From contig MHZT01000042.1 of the NCBI GenBank assembly GCA_001828855.1, positions 1 through 35,221 of the forward strand: a DNA stretch of 35,221 nucleotides. Direction: 5' to 3'. The DNA comes from Rhodobacterales bacterium RIFCSPHIGHO2_02_FULL_62_130 (GTDB taxonomy: Bacteria; Pseudomonadota; Alphaproteobacteria; Rhodobacterales; Rhodobacteraceae). Positions 18,087 through 26,885 of this stretch are shown here, in pieces (position 1 is the stretch's first letter; each line of letters begins with the position of its first letter). A program made the translations under genes and the position numbers. The notes under the pieces are model-generated. The model made no database searches. It saw nothing but the letters and a program-made list of their open reading frames with translations, and had not been told where the DNA came from.

Positions 18087-18767
18087 CAGGCTTGACGGCA
18101 CAGACAAACCTGTCCCTCCATTTCTCATCGACCAGTGAACCAGCCGCTCGGTCGCATCGATCCTGAGATCACTTCATCCCTTTCTCTTGGGAAGATGTCC
18201 CTGTTTTCTGGGCCACGGGCCTGAGGCCCAATGCCGAAGTTCAGGAAGCTGGTGCTCAGGTTCCTTGCGATGAAGGCCCCCACGAGGAGAGCGGCGTGTT
18301 GCCTCCGATATCCGCAGCGGTCAGGCGTCGGCACCACTACCTGCGGCGAAGTGGGCAAGGACATTGCCCACACAACGTTGAGCGTTTCCGCAACAGTTTG
18401 GTGACGAGGATGCGGGGTCGCACGGCATTGCCGACGCTGACCCTGTGGATGCCCTCTGCACTCGGCGCCCCGGAACTTCACCGCAACTGGCGGGCTCGTG
18501 CTGGGAACTTCAGGCAGCCCAATCGCTTTTGTGGTCGGAACCGGACTTCTTGCCGATGGTCGGTTTCTGGCTCGCAGCATCGGGATGGGGGGCACGACGG
18601 AGGCCGCCATCTGGTCACCCGGGTACGAGCGATGGCGGCGATTGGCCGCGACCGGGACGACCGCGGCAGACACACAATGCAGTTCGGGGCCGTCGCCGAC
18701 CTGATCGTCGGACGGGGGATCTTCACCGCACTCCGTCGGACCGGGTACCAAATCTGTCAGGCCATGG

Positions 18768-18856
18768 ACATCATCGAAGAGCGCGCAGCCGGTCTCGGAG
18801 ACAGTTCCCGCCCCATCCCAGCCAAACCGGTCCGAGAGATGAACATCGTCGAAGAG
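18768..18856. repeat. 14-bp direct repeat, two copies 75 bp apart
   Basis: ACATCATCGAAGAG (18768-18781) and ACATCGTCGAAGAG (18843-18856) differ at one base. They could be relaxosome or partition-type binding sites, or a trace of a small duplication. Confidence 0.5.
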
Positions 18857-19039
18857 TGAACAGGTATCGCCATACATGATCGAGGCCCTTCAGTTTGCCT
18901 TTCTTCAAGATGCGCCCCCTCCCTGAAAACGCCAAACACACATCCGAACTGCTGATCTCCTCCTCAAACACGGCCCATCTTCTCGGCCCGGAAAGGGGGT
19001 CGCGGGTGCAGAGGCGCGGGCTTGCGCGTGACACATGAC

Positions 19040-19052
19040 GCATCGGTGATGC
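19040..19052. repeat. Small inverted repeat upstream of the relaxase pair
   Basis: GCATC-GGT-GATGC forms a 5-bp stem with a 3-base loop, about 120 bases before the small upstream gene. It is short enough to be chance, but its placement fits an oriT-proximal hairpin or an operator. Confidence 0.3.
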
Positions 19053-19175
19053 TTGAAGAAGAAATGCGGCCCATCCTTGGCCCGTTTACCGGTCAGGAAA
19101 TATTACGCCGCGCGTTTTGTGTTTTCACGATGATCCCGGACACTGAGTGCAGAAAACCTCGCCCGGAGCCTTGTT

Positions 19176-19445
19176 ATGCCACTGTCCGACCGCCAGTCTT
19201 CAATTCCTGAATTCGCCAGAACGCTGCACGACCTGAAGGATTTGATGGGGACATCCTCCCAAGAGATTATTGAAGAGCTGGCGTTCCAGATCCTGATGAA
19301 CCGTTTTCCCGGTCTTGCCTCCGGCACCCTGTCGCCTGCCGAAGAAACTCGGCTCCGGCGGGAGGCGGATGAGCTGACTGACTTCCTCTGTGAAGCCATG
19401 GATTTGGCCCCTTCTTTGGAAGGAGGCAAAGATGCTCAGCATTAA
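19176..19445 (+). CDS. 89-aa unknown protein coupled to the relaxase
   Basis: ATG at 19176 with GGAG upstream. The protein is soluble, helical and acidic (DLKDLMGTSSQEIIEEL; RLRREADELTDFLCEAMDL). Its stop overlaps the relaxase start by 14 bases, indicating translational coupling. By position it could be a relaxosome accessory protein, but no DNA-binding motif is clear and I do not recognise a family. Confidence 0.6.
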   Translation: MPLSDRQSSIPEFARTLHDLKDLMGTSSQEIIEELAFQILMNRFPGLASGTLSPAEETRLRREADELTDFLCEAMDLAPSLEGGKDAQH

Positions 19446-22400
19446 TAAGGTGTCCACTGACGATTATTACTCTGACCAAGACGATCCGGCGGGATCGACG
19501 GGCAAGGGCTACGAGGGCTATGTCGCTGCCGGGCTCAATACGACAGCCAGAGCCGTTGGCCATGTCTTCGGCCAGCGGCCAGATGTGTCAGGGATACGCC
19601 TTGATCTCGGCAGCTTCGTGCGTGATGGCGTCCAGCCGCAGGATTGTCTGTCCCAGCTTTTGGCCGGCTGCGATCCCATTACTGGGAAAGTGGTGGCAAA
19701 CCTGAAGAGGCTGAAGAAGGGTGAAGCGCCCTGCCCGCCTGGTGGCTATGACATTCAAGCGAGCCTCCCCAAATCCGTCAGCATCTATGCTGAACTCGGT
19801 GACATCCTGCGCCCCGGCCTGAAATCCCGCATCGTCGACATCCATCGACGCGCAATGATCACCGGGCTCGCACATGCCATGGATCTCGGTCTGATCGCCA
19901 CTCGTCGCGACGGGCGATATGTGCCGGTCGCACAATGCGCCATGGTGTTTTTCCCGCATGATACAAGCCGCGCCGACGACATGCAGTTCCACCATCACGG
20001 GGTCTTGGCCAAAACAGCACTCGCTGCGGACGGCAAGGTCGTGCAGATCGACAACTTCTTGTTGACGCGGCACAAAGGTGCCATCGCAGCCCTGGTCCGG
20101 GCGGAGGAGGTGCGGCTGCTGCGCAAAGAATTGGGCCTCTCTGTCGAGCCGGATCGGCGTGGCTATCGTCTGGCGGGCGTCCCTTTTGAACTTGAAAAAA
20201 CCTTTTCAAAACGTCGTGGAGAAATCGAGGCGTCCCTTGCGAAATCCGGCAAGACCACCAAAAAAAATCGTGTCGCAGCACAGCGCGCCGCTTACGAGAC
20301 CCGTCTGGCCAAGAGCCACGCTGCAGCGGCAGATCTGAAGGATCTCTGGATATCTGAAGCCGCCGCGGTCGGTTGGTCTCCGGAAGACCTGACCTTGTCC
20401 GTCGCGGCGGCTGTGCAGACCGTTTCGGCCGACGGAACCGACGCCGGATCTTCTGCGCTTGTGGCAGCGCGGCAGGCTGTTTCCGAACTGTCGGCCAATT
20501 CGACGACCTTTACGAAGGCCGACTTCTTCAGAGTGGTTTTCGAAGCTGTGCAGTGTCACGGGATCGGTGCTGATGCGGCTCTGACCCTCGCCCAAGGCTT
20601 GATCCAGAGTGGGGATGTCCTGCCAGTCTCATCCCGGCGGCGTGAGCAGATCTTCACCGATCGTAAGGTCTATGAAGCTGAGAAACGCATCATCCGGTCC
20701 GCAGAAAAGTTGATGGGACAAACCCCGATCTTTTCGAATACGACGGAAGATGCACTGACGAAGACGGCTTGGAAGGCAGGAGCGACGGAAGAACAGGCGG
20801 TCGCTTTTGCGGACATCATGACCGGGCCGGCATTGAACTTGCTGCAGGGCGCGGCGGGGACAGGAAAAACCTATCTGACGCGCATGGTGCGATCTGCCCT
20901 GGTCAGAAAAGGCTATCATGTCCTCGGCACCGCCCCCTCGCACAAGGCGACAGGGGGCCTGCAGGCGGAGGCTGGCTTTGACAAGAAGGATTGCCGGGTA
21001 CTGGCAAAGCTGCTCATCGACATCGACTCGGGGAAGCTTGCCCTCGATGAGCAGACCCTGATCATCGTGGACGAGGCCGGCATGATTGGCACGGCTGACA
21101 TGGATCATTTGCTCTCTGCCTGTGTCGAATCCGGGGCTCGGGTGCTGCTGCAGGGTGACGCTGCACAATACCGCCCGATCGCGGCGGGGGTGCCGTTTGC
21201 GTTGTTGCAGCGGCTCAAGACGCCAGCCCGGCTTGACAAGATCGCTCGCCAGAAGGGCCGAACCGATCTTGATGGTGCGTGGATGCGAGCTGCCTCCATC
21301 GATTTCAGCCGAGGTCAGACCCAGCGCGCGCTGGAAGCGTATGACAGGATGGGCCACATTACTTGGGAGCCCGACCGGAAAGCTGCGATCGAGCATGCAG
21401 TCTCTGCCTATGTGAGCCACCGGATCAAACATCCGGACGAAACGCGAGCCATGACCATTCAATGGAACCAAGACGCGGAAACCATCGCCAAGGAAGTGCG
21501 CATCCGGTTGAAAGCTGAGGGATTGATTGCACAAGCCGAAATCCACATCGACGCCTTGCCGCGGGGCAAATCCTTGATGGTCTCGCCTCTGGCCCTGTCC
21601 ATCGGCGATGAACTGATTTTTGGGGAGACCATCAAAGGCCCGGGCTGGCAGGTCGACAACGCCGATGTAGTCCGTGTGGTAGAAATCGAAACGTCGTCCG
21701 CCAAAGATCCTGTCATGCTGTTTGAAAAGCTCGGCCAGGGTGATCCGCCCCAGCGAATTCGTGCGTCATTGTCGCAACTGGTCGGCTGGCGGGAGGAAGG
21801 AGAACCGAGCGTGCCTCGCCTCCAGCACGCTTATGCGGTCACTGGGCACGCCGCGCAGGGCATCACGGTCGATGTCCATTTCGATGTCGCCCTGCGGCCG
21901 CGCGGACAGGAAGGAACTTACGTATGCGCTACCCGGCACCGGCGGGACTTCCAGATGTTCGTCGATTTCGGTCGCCTCGAAGAAGATCGGCAAATCGTGG
22001 CGCCGACGCGTATCGTCACCAAGCGTAGAGGAACAGATCTTGTCGATCCACAGCCCAACGCCAAGCTGGAAATTGACGATCTGAAGCGCCTCTATTACGC
22101 CGAGTGCGGTCGGGAAGATGGCCAAGGCAACATATCTGACGACATTCCCGTGGATAGCCTGTCTGCTTGGGCGCGCGGCGAACTTCCTGAAGCTCCTCTG
22201 ATTCCCACAGGCCCGACAGATCAATTCCGGCAAGTCTCGCTGCCCCGCAGAGCCGACCTGTCGCTCACGCCCGAGAACTTGAAGGCTCGTATACGCCAGC
22301 GGATCGCGGCACCCAAAGGCCACCGCCATATCTGGCGAGCGCTGAAGCGCAATGCCGAGGACGGGAATGTCGGGGGGATCAACGCACTGCTTGAAAAGGC

Positions 22401-22722
22401 GCGCGCCTTGATCGACGCTGCGATAATGGGTCTCAAGATGACCTTGGTACAACGCATGAAAGCAGGCGAAACGGCGGATCGCACAAAGGCGACGGCAACT
22501 GCATCCCTGGTCAATGATGACACAACGGGCGTCGGGGCGAACACCGGCTCAGATCGCGTGACAGCAGCCGGGCAAGAGCCACTTACCGGGGCGGGCCGAA
22601 AAATGGAGATTTTGGAGGGCTTCGTACAGTCACCAGCAACTCCGGAATTTCTGGAACCGGCGCAAGATCATGGTCTCTGGAACTGGGAGGACAGCGAAGA
22701 CTTGCGTCTGTGGCCAGACTGA
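19432..22722 (+). CDS. MobF-family conjugative relaxase-helicase (TrwC/TraI-like, 1096 aa)
   Basis: The ATG at 19432 follows a strong GGAGG; the frame is open further upstream but lacks such a site. This enzyme nicks oriT, becomes covalently attached to the 5' end and unwinds the strand during conjugation. The N-terminal relaxase domain (about 1-300) shows the tyrosine pair Y12-Y13 (DDYYSDQDD) and the metal-binding triad H187-H188-H189 (MQFHHHGVL). The C-terminal half is a RecD/TraI-type SF1 helicase with Walker A GAAGTGKT (473-480), Walker B IIVDEAGM (544-551) and a late HAAQGITVDV motif. The length is usual for plasmid-borne MobF proteins. No other transfer gene (coupling protein, type IV secretion) is in view, so mobilisable versus self-transmissible cannot be told apart. 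Confidence 0.93.
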   Translation: MLSINKVSTDDYYSDQDDPAGSTGKGYEGYVAAGLNTTARAVGHVFGQRPDVSGIRLDLGSFVRDGVQPQDCLSQLLAGCDPITGKVVANLKRLKKGEAPCPPGGYDIQASLPKSVSIYAELGDILRPGLKSRIVDIHRRAMITGLAHAMDLGLIATRRDGRYVPVAQCAMVFFPHDTSRADDMQFHHHGVLAKTALAADGKVVQIDNFLLTRHKGAIAALVRAEEVRLLRKELGLSVEPDRRGYRLAGVPFELEKTFSKRRGEIEASLAKSGKTTKKNRVAAQRAAYETRLAKSHAAAADLKDLWISEAAAVGWSPEDLTLSVAAAVQTVSADGTDAGSSALVAARQAVSELSANSTTFTKADFFRVVFEAVQCHGIGADAALTLAQGLIQSGDVLPVSSRRREQIFTDRKVYEAEKRIIRSAEKLMGQTPIFSNTTEDALTKTAWKAGATEEQAVAFADIMTGPALNLLQGAAGTGKTYLTRMVRSALVRKGYHVLGTAPSHKATGGLQAEAGFDKKDCRVLAKLLIDIDSGKLALDEQTLIIVDEAGMIGTADMDHLLSACVESGARVLLQGDAAQYRPIAAGVPFALLQRLKTPARLDKIARQKGRTDLDGAWMRAASIDFSRGQTQRALEAYDRMGHITWEPDRKAAIEHAVSAYVSHRIKHPDETRAMTIQWNQDAETIAKEVRIRLKAEGLIAQAEIHIDALPRGKSLMVSPLALSIGDELIFGETIKGPGWQVDNADVVRVVEIETSSAKDPVMLFEKLGQGDPPQRIRASLSQLVGWREEGEPSVPRLQHAYAVTGHAAQGITVDVHFDVALRPRGQEGTYVCATRHRRDFQMFVDFGRLEEDRQIVAPTRIVTKRRGTDLVDPQPNAKLEIDDLKRLYYAECGREDGQGNISDDIPVDSLSAWARGELPEAPLIPTGPTDQFRQVSLPRRADLSLTPENLKARIRQRIAAPKGHRHIWRALKRNAEDGNVGGINALLEKARALIDAAIMGLKMTLVQRMKAGETADRTKATATASLVNDDTTGVGANTGSDRVTAAGQEPLTGAGRKMEILEGFVQSPATPEFLEPAQDHGLWNWEDSEDLRLWPD

Positions 22723-23137
22723 AGCCGGCGAGGGCGAGCTGTGAAAGTATGTGGTCAAATCAAAATCTGGAATCTCGAGCGACGACGGACCGGCTTGCCC
22801 GGTGCCAAGTTTCCGGATTTCTGATGACGCTGGCAAAATGCGGATTTCAACGGGTGCCCGCGTGGGCAAGGCGCGACATTCCCGCATTTCTGGACATTCC
22901 TCAAAGCAAGGCCGCGTTGGAACACGTCATATACGTGAACGGCCCTGAGCGGACGTTCGGGGCTTTTGCTCGTGCGGCACCTTTTCGTGCCCAGTCCGAC
23001 CTAAGCGTTGCCCCGGTTAATTGAATATTTTCACAGGGAGTTCGGCAGAGGTTGACGACGATTTATGGCGCAACTACACGCCCAAGCATTGTTTCAAGCG
23101 AGTGCCCGGAGCCCGGGAATGGCCTCGGCGGAAACAA
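22723..23137. other. 415-bp junction between mobility and glycerol modules
   Basis: It lies between the ends of the convergent relaxase and glpR genes. Open frames are short and unlike any family I know. No T-rich terminator hairpin is obvious for either gene. It may be residue of an older recombination joining the two modules. Confidence 0.5.
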
Positions 23138-23902
23138 TTATTCGCGCACTATGGTAACCTTGGTTCCCCAGTCGGCGCATCTGCGGGCGAGATCCGGTGG
23201 AAGGGCTCGATCGGTAAACAAAGTATCGATTTCCGCCAGGGAGGCCAGTCGGGCTGGTGCCGATCGGTCGAGTTTGGAGGCATCGCAAACCAAGAACACC
23301 TTGCGCGATTGCCGAATGATCGTCTTTGAGACCCGGACTTCTGCCAGATCAAAGTCAAGAATGTCGCCGTCATGATCAAGCGCCGAAGCGCCGATCACCG
23401 CATAGTCAACCTTGAACTGCTCGAAGAACTGGGTCGTCAGCTCTCCGACCAAACCACCGTCGGAACGGCGCAAAGCGCCACCTGCGACCATGATCTCGCA
23501 GCCCGGATTGGCGGCCAGCGTATTGGCGACATTCATGTTGTTGGTCACGACGGTGATATTGCTGTGGGTGAGTAATTCCTGCGCAACAGCCTCGGTGGTC
23601 GTACCAAGGTTCATGATAAGCGAGCAGTTCTCGGGGATCGCTGCCGCGCAGGCCCGCGCGATGGCTACCTTGCCATCCTGATTCATTCGTCGCCGCTGTT
23701 CATACCCAAGGTTGGCGGCCCCGGTCCGTGGCACAGCCCCGCCATGCACCCGGTCCAGATGCCCCATGTCGGCAAGTTCCGACAGGTCGCGGCGAATGGT
23801 TTGCAGCGTGACGTCAAACTTTTGCGCCAGATCGTCGACCATCACCCGGCCTTCAAGGCGGGCTATGTCGAGGATCTCGCTTTGACGAAAGCTGAGCGCC
23901 AC
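23138..23902 (-). CDS. glpR: DeoR-family repressor, glycerol-3-phosphate regulon (GlpR)
   Basis: GTG start at 23902 with AAGGA eight bases upstream; 254 aa, the normal length for the family. The N-terminal DeoR winged helix (about 6-57) shows VTLQTIRRDLSELADMGHL followed by RVHGGAV. The C-terminal DeoRC sugar-phosphate sensor domain contains NLGTTTEAVAQEL and GGALRRSDGGLVG. It is divergent from glpD and probably represses the glycerol genes, with glycerol-3-phosphate as inducer (known for GlpR; inferred here). GCGAAA half-sites lie in the shared intergenic region. Confidence 0.93.
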   Translation of the reverse strand: MALSFRQSEILDIARLEGRVMVDDLAQKFDVTLQTIRRDLSELADMGHLDRVHGGAVPRTGAANLGYEQRRRMNQDGKVAIARACAAAIPENCSLIMNLGTTTEAVAQELLTHSNITVVTNNMNVANTLAANPGCEIMVAGGALRRSDGGLVGELTTQFFEQFKVDYAVIGASALDHDGDILDFDLAEVRVSKTIIRQSRKVFLVCDASKLDRSAPARLASLAEIDTLFTDRALPPDLARRCADWGTKVTIVRE

Positions 23903-23919
23903 GTCTTATTCCTTGGTTT

Positions 23920-23942
23920 GCGAAAGATATCGTTGATATTCG
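23920..23942. promoter_or_regulatory. Candidate GlpR site next to glpR
   Basis: GCGAAA (23920-23925) is followed by ATATC-GTT-GATAT and TTCG, an imperfect inverted arrangement just upstream of the glpR ribosome-binding site. It shares the GCGAAA half-site with the stronger palindrome near glpD, which would fit autoregulation. Confidence 0.35.
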
Positions 23943-23982
23943 TTCAAGTTCCTTTGTTGCACAAGAGGGAAAAACAGGCGGC

Positions 23983-24032
23983 GCAATCGCCTCCAGCCCA
24001 TGCCGCGACGCAGCGCGAAATTGTGCGATTGC
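23983..24032. repeat. 8-bp inverted repeat in the glpR-glpD interval
   Basis: GCAATCGC (23983-23990) and GCGATTGC (24025-24032) are perfect reverse complements with 34 bases between, and a third GCGAAA (24015-24020) lies inside. This could support looping or a second operator; it may also be chance. Confidence 0.35.
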
Positions 24033-24096
24033 AGAAGAATGTCGGAACTTGAGGCACGGGTAAGATAGAAACATCCGCATATATGCCCGTTCGATG

Positions 24097-24127
24097 TTCG
24101 CTTTTGGAGGTATCGCGCAAAAGCGAA
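24097..24127. promoter_or_regulatory. Candidate GlpR operator upstream of glpD
   Basis: TTCGCTTTTG and CAAAAGCGAA form a perfect 10-bp inverted repeat with an 11-base spacer. This fits the TTTCG-rich operators of DeoR-family repressors. It ends 9 bases before the probable -35 box of glpD. Confidence 0.6.
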
Positions 24128-24136
24128 AATCACTGA

Positions 24137-24165
24137 TTGACTCAGGACGTTCTTTAGACTTGTAT
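24137..24165 (+). promoter_or_regulatory. Candidate glpD promoter
   Basis: TTGACT (24137-24142) and TTGTAT (24160-24165) are separated by 17 bases. Transcription would begin near 24172, leaving a very short leader before the GGGGGAG ribosome-binding site and the GTG start. Confidence 0.45.
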
Positions 24166-24188
24166 CTCGGCATCTGGGGGAGATTGGC

Positions 24189-25784
24189 GTGCCAATGATA
24201 AGCGGGACCAACCCGACCGACCTGTTCATAATCGGCGGCGGCATCAATGGATGTGGCGTCGCGCGGGATGCGGTGGGTCGTGGTCTTTCGGTTGTTCTGG
24301 CTGAGCAAGGCGATCTCGCTCAAGCCACATCCTCGGCATCGACCAAGCTGTTTCATGGCGGGCTACGCTATCTTGAATATTTCGAGTTCCGGCTAGTCCG
24401 TGAAGCGCTTGAAGAGCGTGAGACGCTGCTGGTCGCCATGCCGCATATCTCTTGGCCCATGCGGTTTGTCCTGCCCTATTCTCCCGACATGCGGTTTGAA
24501 GGCGATACGCCGACAGGGCGGCTTTTGTCGCGGGTGATGCCTTGGATGAAGGGGCGGCGACCGGCTTGGCTGATCCGGCTTGGCTTGTTTCTTTATGACA
24601 CGCTGGGGGGCCGCAAGATCCTGCCCGGCGCGCGCACGCTGGATCTGACGCGCGATCCTGCGGGCGCGGCTCTGCAGCCGAAATTCCGCCATGCCTATGA
24701 ATACTCGGACTGTTGGGTCGAAGATTCGCGGCTAGTGTCGCTGAACGCTCGCGATGCCGCGCAACGTGGCGCGGTGGTTTTGACACGGACCCGCGTCACC
24801 TCTGCCACCCGAATGGGGGATCTGTGGGAAGTTGTGACCGAAGGGCCGAACGGCACGCACACCCATACGGCGCGCGCGCTGGTCAATGCGGGCGGGCCTT
24901 GGGTCGAAGATGTGATCCGCAACGTCGTTCGGATCAATACCACCGAAGGCGTGCGGCTGGTGCGCGGCTCGCACATCGTCACCCGCAAGCTTTACGACCA
25001 CGACCGCTGCTATTTTTTTCAGGGCACCGACGGCCGCATCATCTTTGCCATTCCTTATGAGCAAGACTTCACCTTGATCGGCACCACCGACCAAGACCAT
25101 CAGGGCGCGCCCGGCGAGGTGGCCTGCACCGATGGCGAGCGTGACTATCTCTTGGATTTTGCCAGCCGCTATTTTGCCAAGTCGGTCACTGCCGAAGATG
25201 TGGTCTGGACCTATTCCGGCGTTAGGCCGCTGTATAACGATGGGGCCAAGTCGGCCACGGCGGCGACGCGGGACTATGTGCTGTCGCTGGACACCAACGG
25301 CGCGCCTTTGTTGAACGTCTTTGGCGGCAAGATCACCACCTATCGGCGTTTGGCCGAAAGCGCGCTTGCAAAGCTGGCGCCGTTCTTTCCGCAAGCCTCG
25401 GGTCGCTGGACAGCGCGTGTGCCCTTGCCTGGCGGGGATTTTCCGCATGATGGCGTGGCCAAATTGACCGATGATCTGAAGGCGCGGTTCCCGTTCCTGT
25501 CGGATTACTGGGCCGGGCGTCTGGTGCGCGCCTATGGATCAGAGGCGGCAACCCTGCTGGGCGATGCGCAGGCTGCAGCCGATTTGGGCCGCGACTTTGG
25601 CGCGACCATGACCGAGACCGAAGTGCGTTGGCTGATGAGGCGCGAGTTTGCCCGCCGCGCGGCAGATGTGGTCTGGCGGCGCACCAAGCTTGGGCTGCGG
25701 TTAACGGCGGACCAGATCGCCGCGCTGGACGTGTACATGATCGCAGCCGCACAAGACGGGGCGCTTAGCCCCACTGCCGAATAG
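24189..25784 (+). CDS. glpD: Glycerol-3-phosphate dehydrogenase, FAD-dependent
   Basis: Oxidises sn-glycerol-3-phosphate to dihydroxyacetone phosphate at the inner membrane and passes electrons to quinone. The GTG at 24189 is preferred because GGGGGAG lies six bases upstream; an ATG two codons on is possible. The 531-aa length is typical. The FAD-binding dinucleotide fold is at residues 14-23 (IIGGGINGCG), followed by SSASTKLFHGGLRYLEY, a family signature. YSGVRPLYND and NVFGGKITTYRRLAE mark the C-terminal half of the fold. It is first in the operon, 9 bases before glpS. Confidence 0.97.
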   Translation: MPMISGTNPTDLFIIGGGINGCGVARDAVGRGLSVVLAEQGDLAQATSSASTKLFHGGLRYLEYFEFRLVREALEERETLLVAMPHISWPMRFVLPYSPDMRFEGDTPTGRLLSRVMPWMKGRRPAWLIRLGLFLYDTLGGRKILPGARTLDLTRDPAGAALQPKFRHAYEYSDCWVEDSRLVSLNARDAAQRGAVVLTRTRVTSATRMGDLWEVVTEGPNGTHTHTARALVNAGGPWVEDVIRNVVRINTTEGVRLVRGSHIVTRKLYDHDRCYFFQGTDGRIIFAIPYEQDFTLIGTTDQDHQGAPGEVACTDGERDYLLDFASRYFAKSVTAEDVVWTYSGVRPLYNDGAKSATAATRDYVLSLDTNGAPLLNVFGGKITTYRRLAESALAKLAPFFPQASGRWTARVPLPGGDFPHDGVAKLTDDLKARFPFLSDYWAGRLVRAYGSEAATLLGDAQAAADLGRDFGATMTETEVRWLMRREFARRAADVVWRRTKLGLRLTADQIAALDVYMIAAAQDGALSPTAE

Positions 25785-25793
25785 GAGAACCGG

Positions 25794-26882
25794 ATGACGC
25801 TTGAACTGAAATCAGTCTCACGGTCAGTTCAGGGGCGCGCGCATATTCGCCCGACCGACCTGATGCTGGAGCGCGGCACGATGAACGTGCTGTTGGGGCC
25901 AACACTGTCTGGCAAGACCTCGCTGATGCGCCTGATGGCCGGGCTGGACGTTCCCACCACAGGCCAGATTCTTTGGAACGGCACGGATGTGACCGGTCAA
26001 CGCGTGCAGGACCGCAAGGTCGCCATGGTCTATCAGCAGTTCATCAACTACCCCGCGATGAGCGTTTATGACAACATCGCCTCGCCCTTGCGTCTAATGG
26101 GCAAGTCCAAGGCCGAGATTGACCGCGCGGTGCGCGAAACCGCTGAGCTGCTGAAACTGACGCCGATGCTGGCGCGCAAACCGTTGGAGCTGTCGGGCGG
26201 CCAACAACAACGCTGTGCCTTGGCGCGCGCCTTGGTCAAAGGCGCGGGGCTCGTGCTGCTGGATGAGCCGTTGGCCAACCTTGACTATAAGCTGCGCGAA
26301 GAGTTGCGCGTCGAAATCCCCCGGATTTTCGAGGCTTCTGGCGCAATCTTTGTCTATGCCACGACAGAACCCGAAGAGGCGCTTTTGCTGGGGGGGAACA
26401 CCGCCACCCTGTGGGAAGGCCGCGTCACGCAGTTCGGTCCAACGCCCAAGGTTTACCGCCTTCCCGCTGATGCCACCACGGCACGGGTCTTTTCCGATCC
26501 GCCTATGAACTTTGTGCCGGTCGTAAAGAGCGGCCATCGGCTAGATTTTGGTGGGCTGGCCAAAGCCCCCGCCGAAGGCGCTCATGCAGCCTTGCCCGAT
26601 GGCCGCTATCTGGCAGGCTTCCGCGCCAATCATGTGACGCTTGACAAGCATTCGGGCGATGCCGTCGAACTGCCCTGCACTGTGGCCGTGACCGAAATCA
26701 CCGGGTCAGAGTCTTTCCTGCATCTGCGGCACGGGGCCGAGAAATGGGTGGGCCTTGTGCATGGGGTGCAGGATCTCGCCCCCGGCACGGCGGTCAATGT
26801 CTATCTGAACCCGACCCGTATCTATCTTTTCGACGCTGATGGCGCGCTTGTCGCACCTGCGTCCTATGCATTGGCGGCCTGA
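25794..26882 (+). CDS. glpS: Glycerol ABC transporter ATP-binding subunit GlpS
   Basis: A 362-aa MalK-type ATPase powering glycerol uptake, paired with GlpT. Walker A GPTLSGKT (35-42), a canonical signature LSGGQQQR (133-140) and Walker B with D157-E158 are present. The H-switch position is T191 (ATTEPEEA instead of VTHDxxEA), so its own ATP site lacks the usual histidine. A C-terminal TOBE-like regulatory domain follows residue ~240. The partner GlpT has the opposite pattern (weak signature, histidine present), which points to one working and one degenerate composite ATP site. Confidence 0.93.
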   Translation: MTLELKSVSRSVQGRAHIRPTDLMLERGTMNVLLGPTLSGKTSLMRLMAGLDVPTTGQILWNGTDVTGQRVQDRKVAMVYQQFINYPAMSVYDNIASPLRLMGKSKAEIDRAVRETAELLKLTPMLARKPLELSGGQQQRCALARALVKGAGLVLLDEPLANLDYKLREELRVEIPRIFEASGAIFVYATTEPEEALLLGGNTATLWEGRVTQFGPTPKVYRLPADATTARVFSDPPMNFVPVVKSGHRLDFGGLAKAPAEGAHAALPDGRYLAGFRANHVTLDKHSGDAVELPCTVAVTEITGSESFLHLRHGAEKWVGLVHGVQDLAPGTAVNVYLNPTRIYLFDADGALVAPASYALAA

Positions 26883-26885
26883 CCC

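Larger units (their letters stand above)
18130..19175. other. About 1 kb without a convincing gene; possible oriT region
   Basis: Several frames are open here, but their translations are Arg/Pro/Ser-rich and resemble no family I know, and frames on both strands overlap fully. The stretch lies directly upstream of the MobF relaxase pair, the usual place for an origin of transfer. It holds a 14-bp direct repeat and a short inverted repeat, listed separately. I cannot identify a nic site. Confidence 0.4.

Noticed and set aside
18125-18877. 250-codon minus-strand frame and overlapping plus-strand frames
   Set aside because: Composition is Arg/Pro/Ser-rich, frames on both strands compete, and no family or good ribosome-binding site is seen; treated as non-coding.
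22710-23024. 104-codon + frame after the relaxase
   Set aside because: No ribosome-binding site or recognisable motif; overlaps the relaxase end.
23105-23117. GC-rich CCCGG/CCGGG hairpin beyond the glpR stop
   Set aside because: No T-run follows on either strand, so it is not supported as a terminator.
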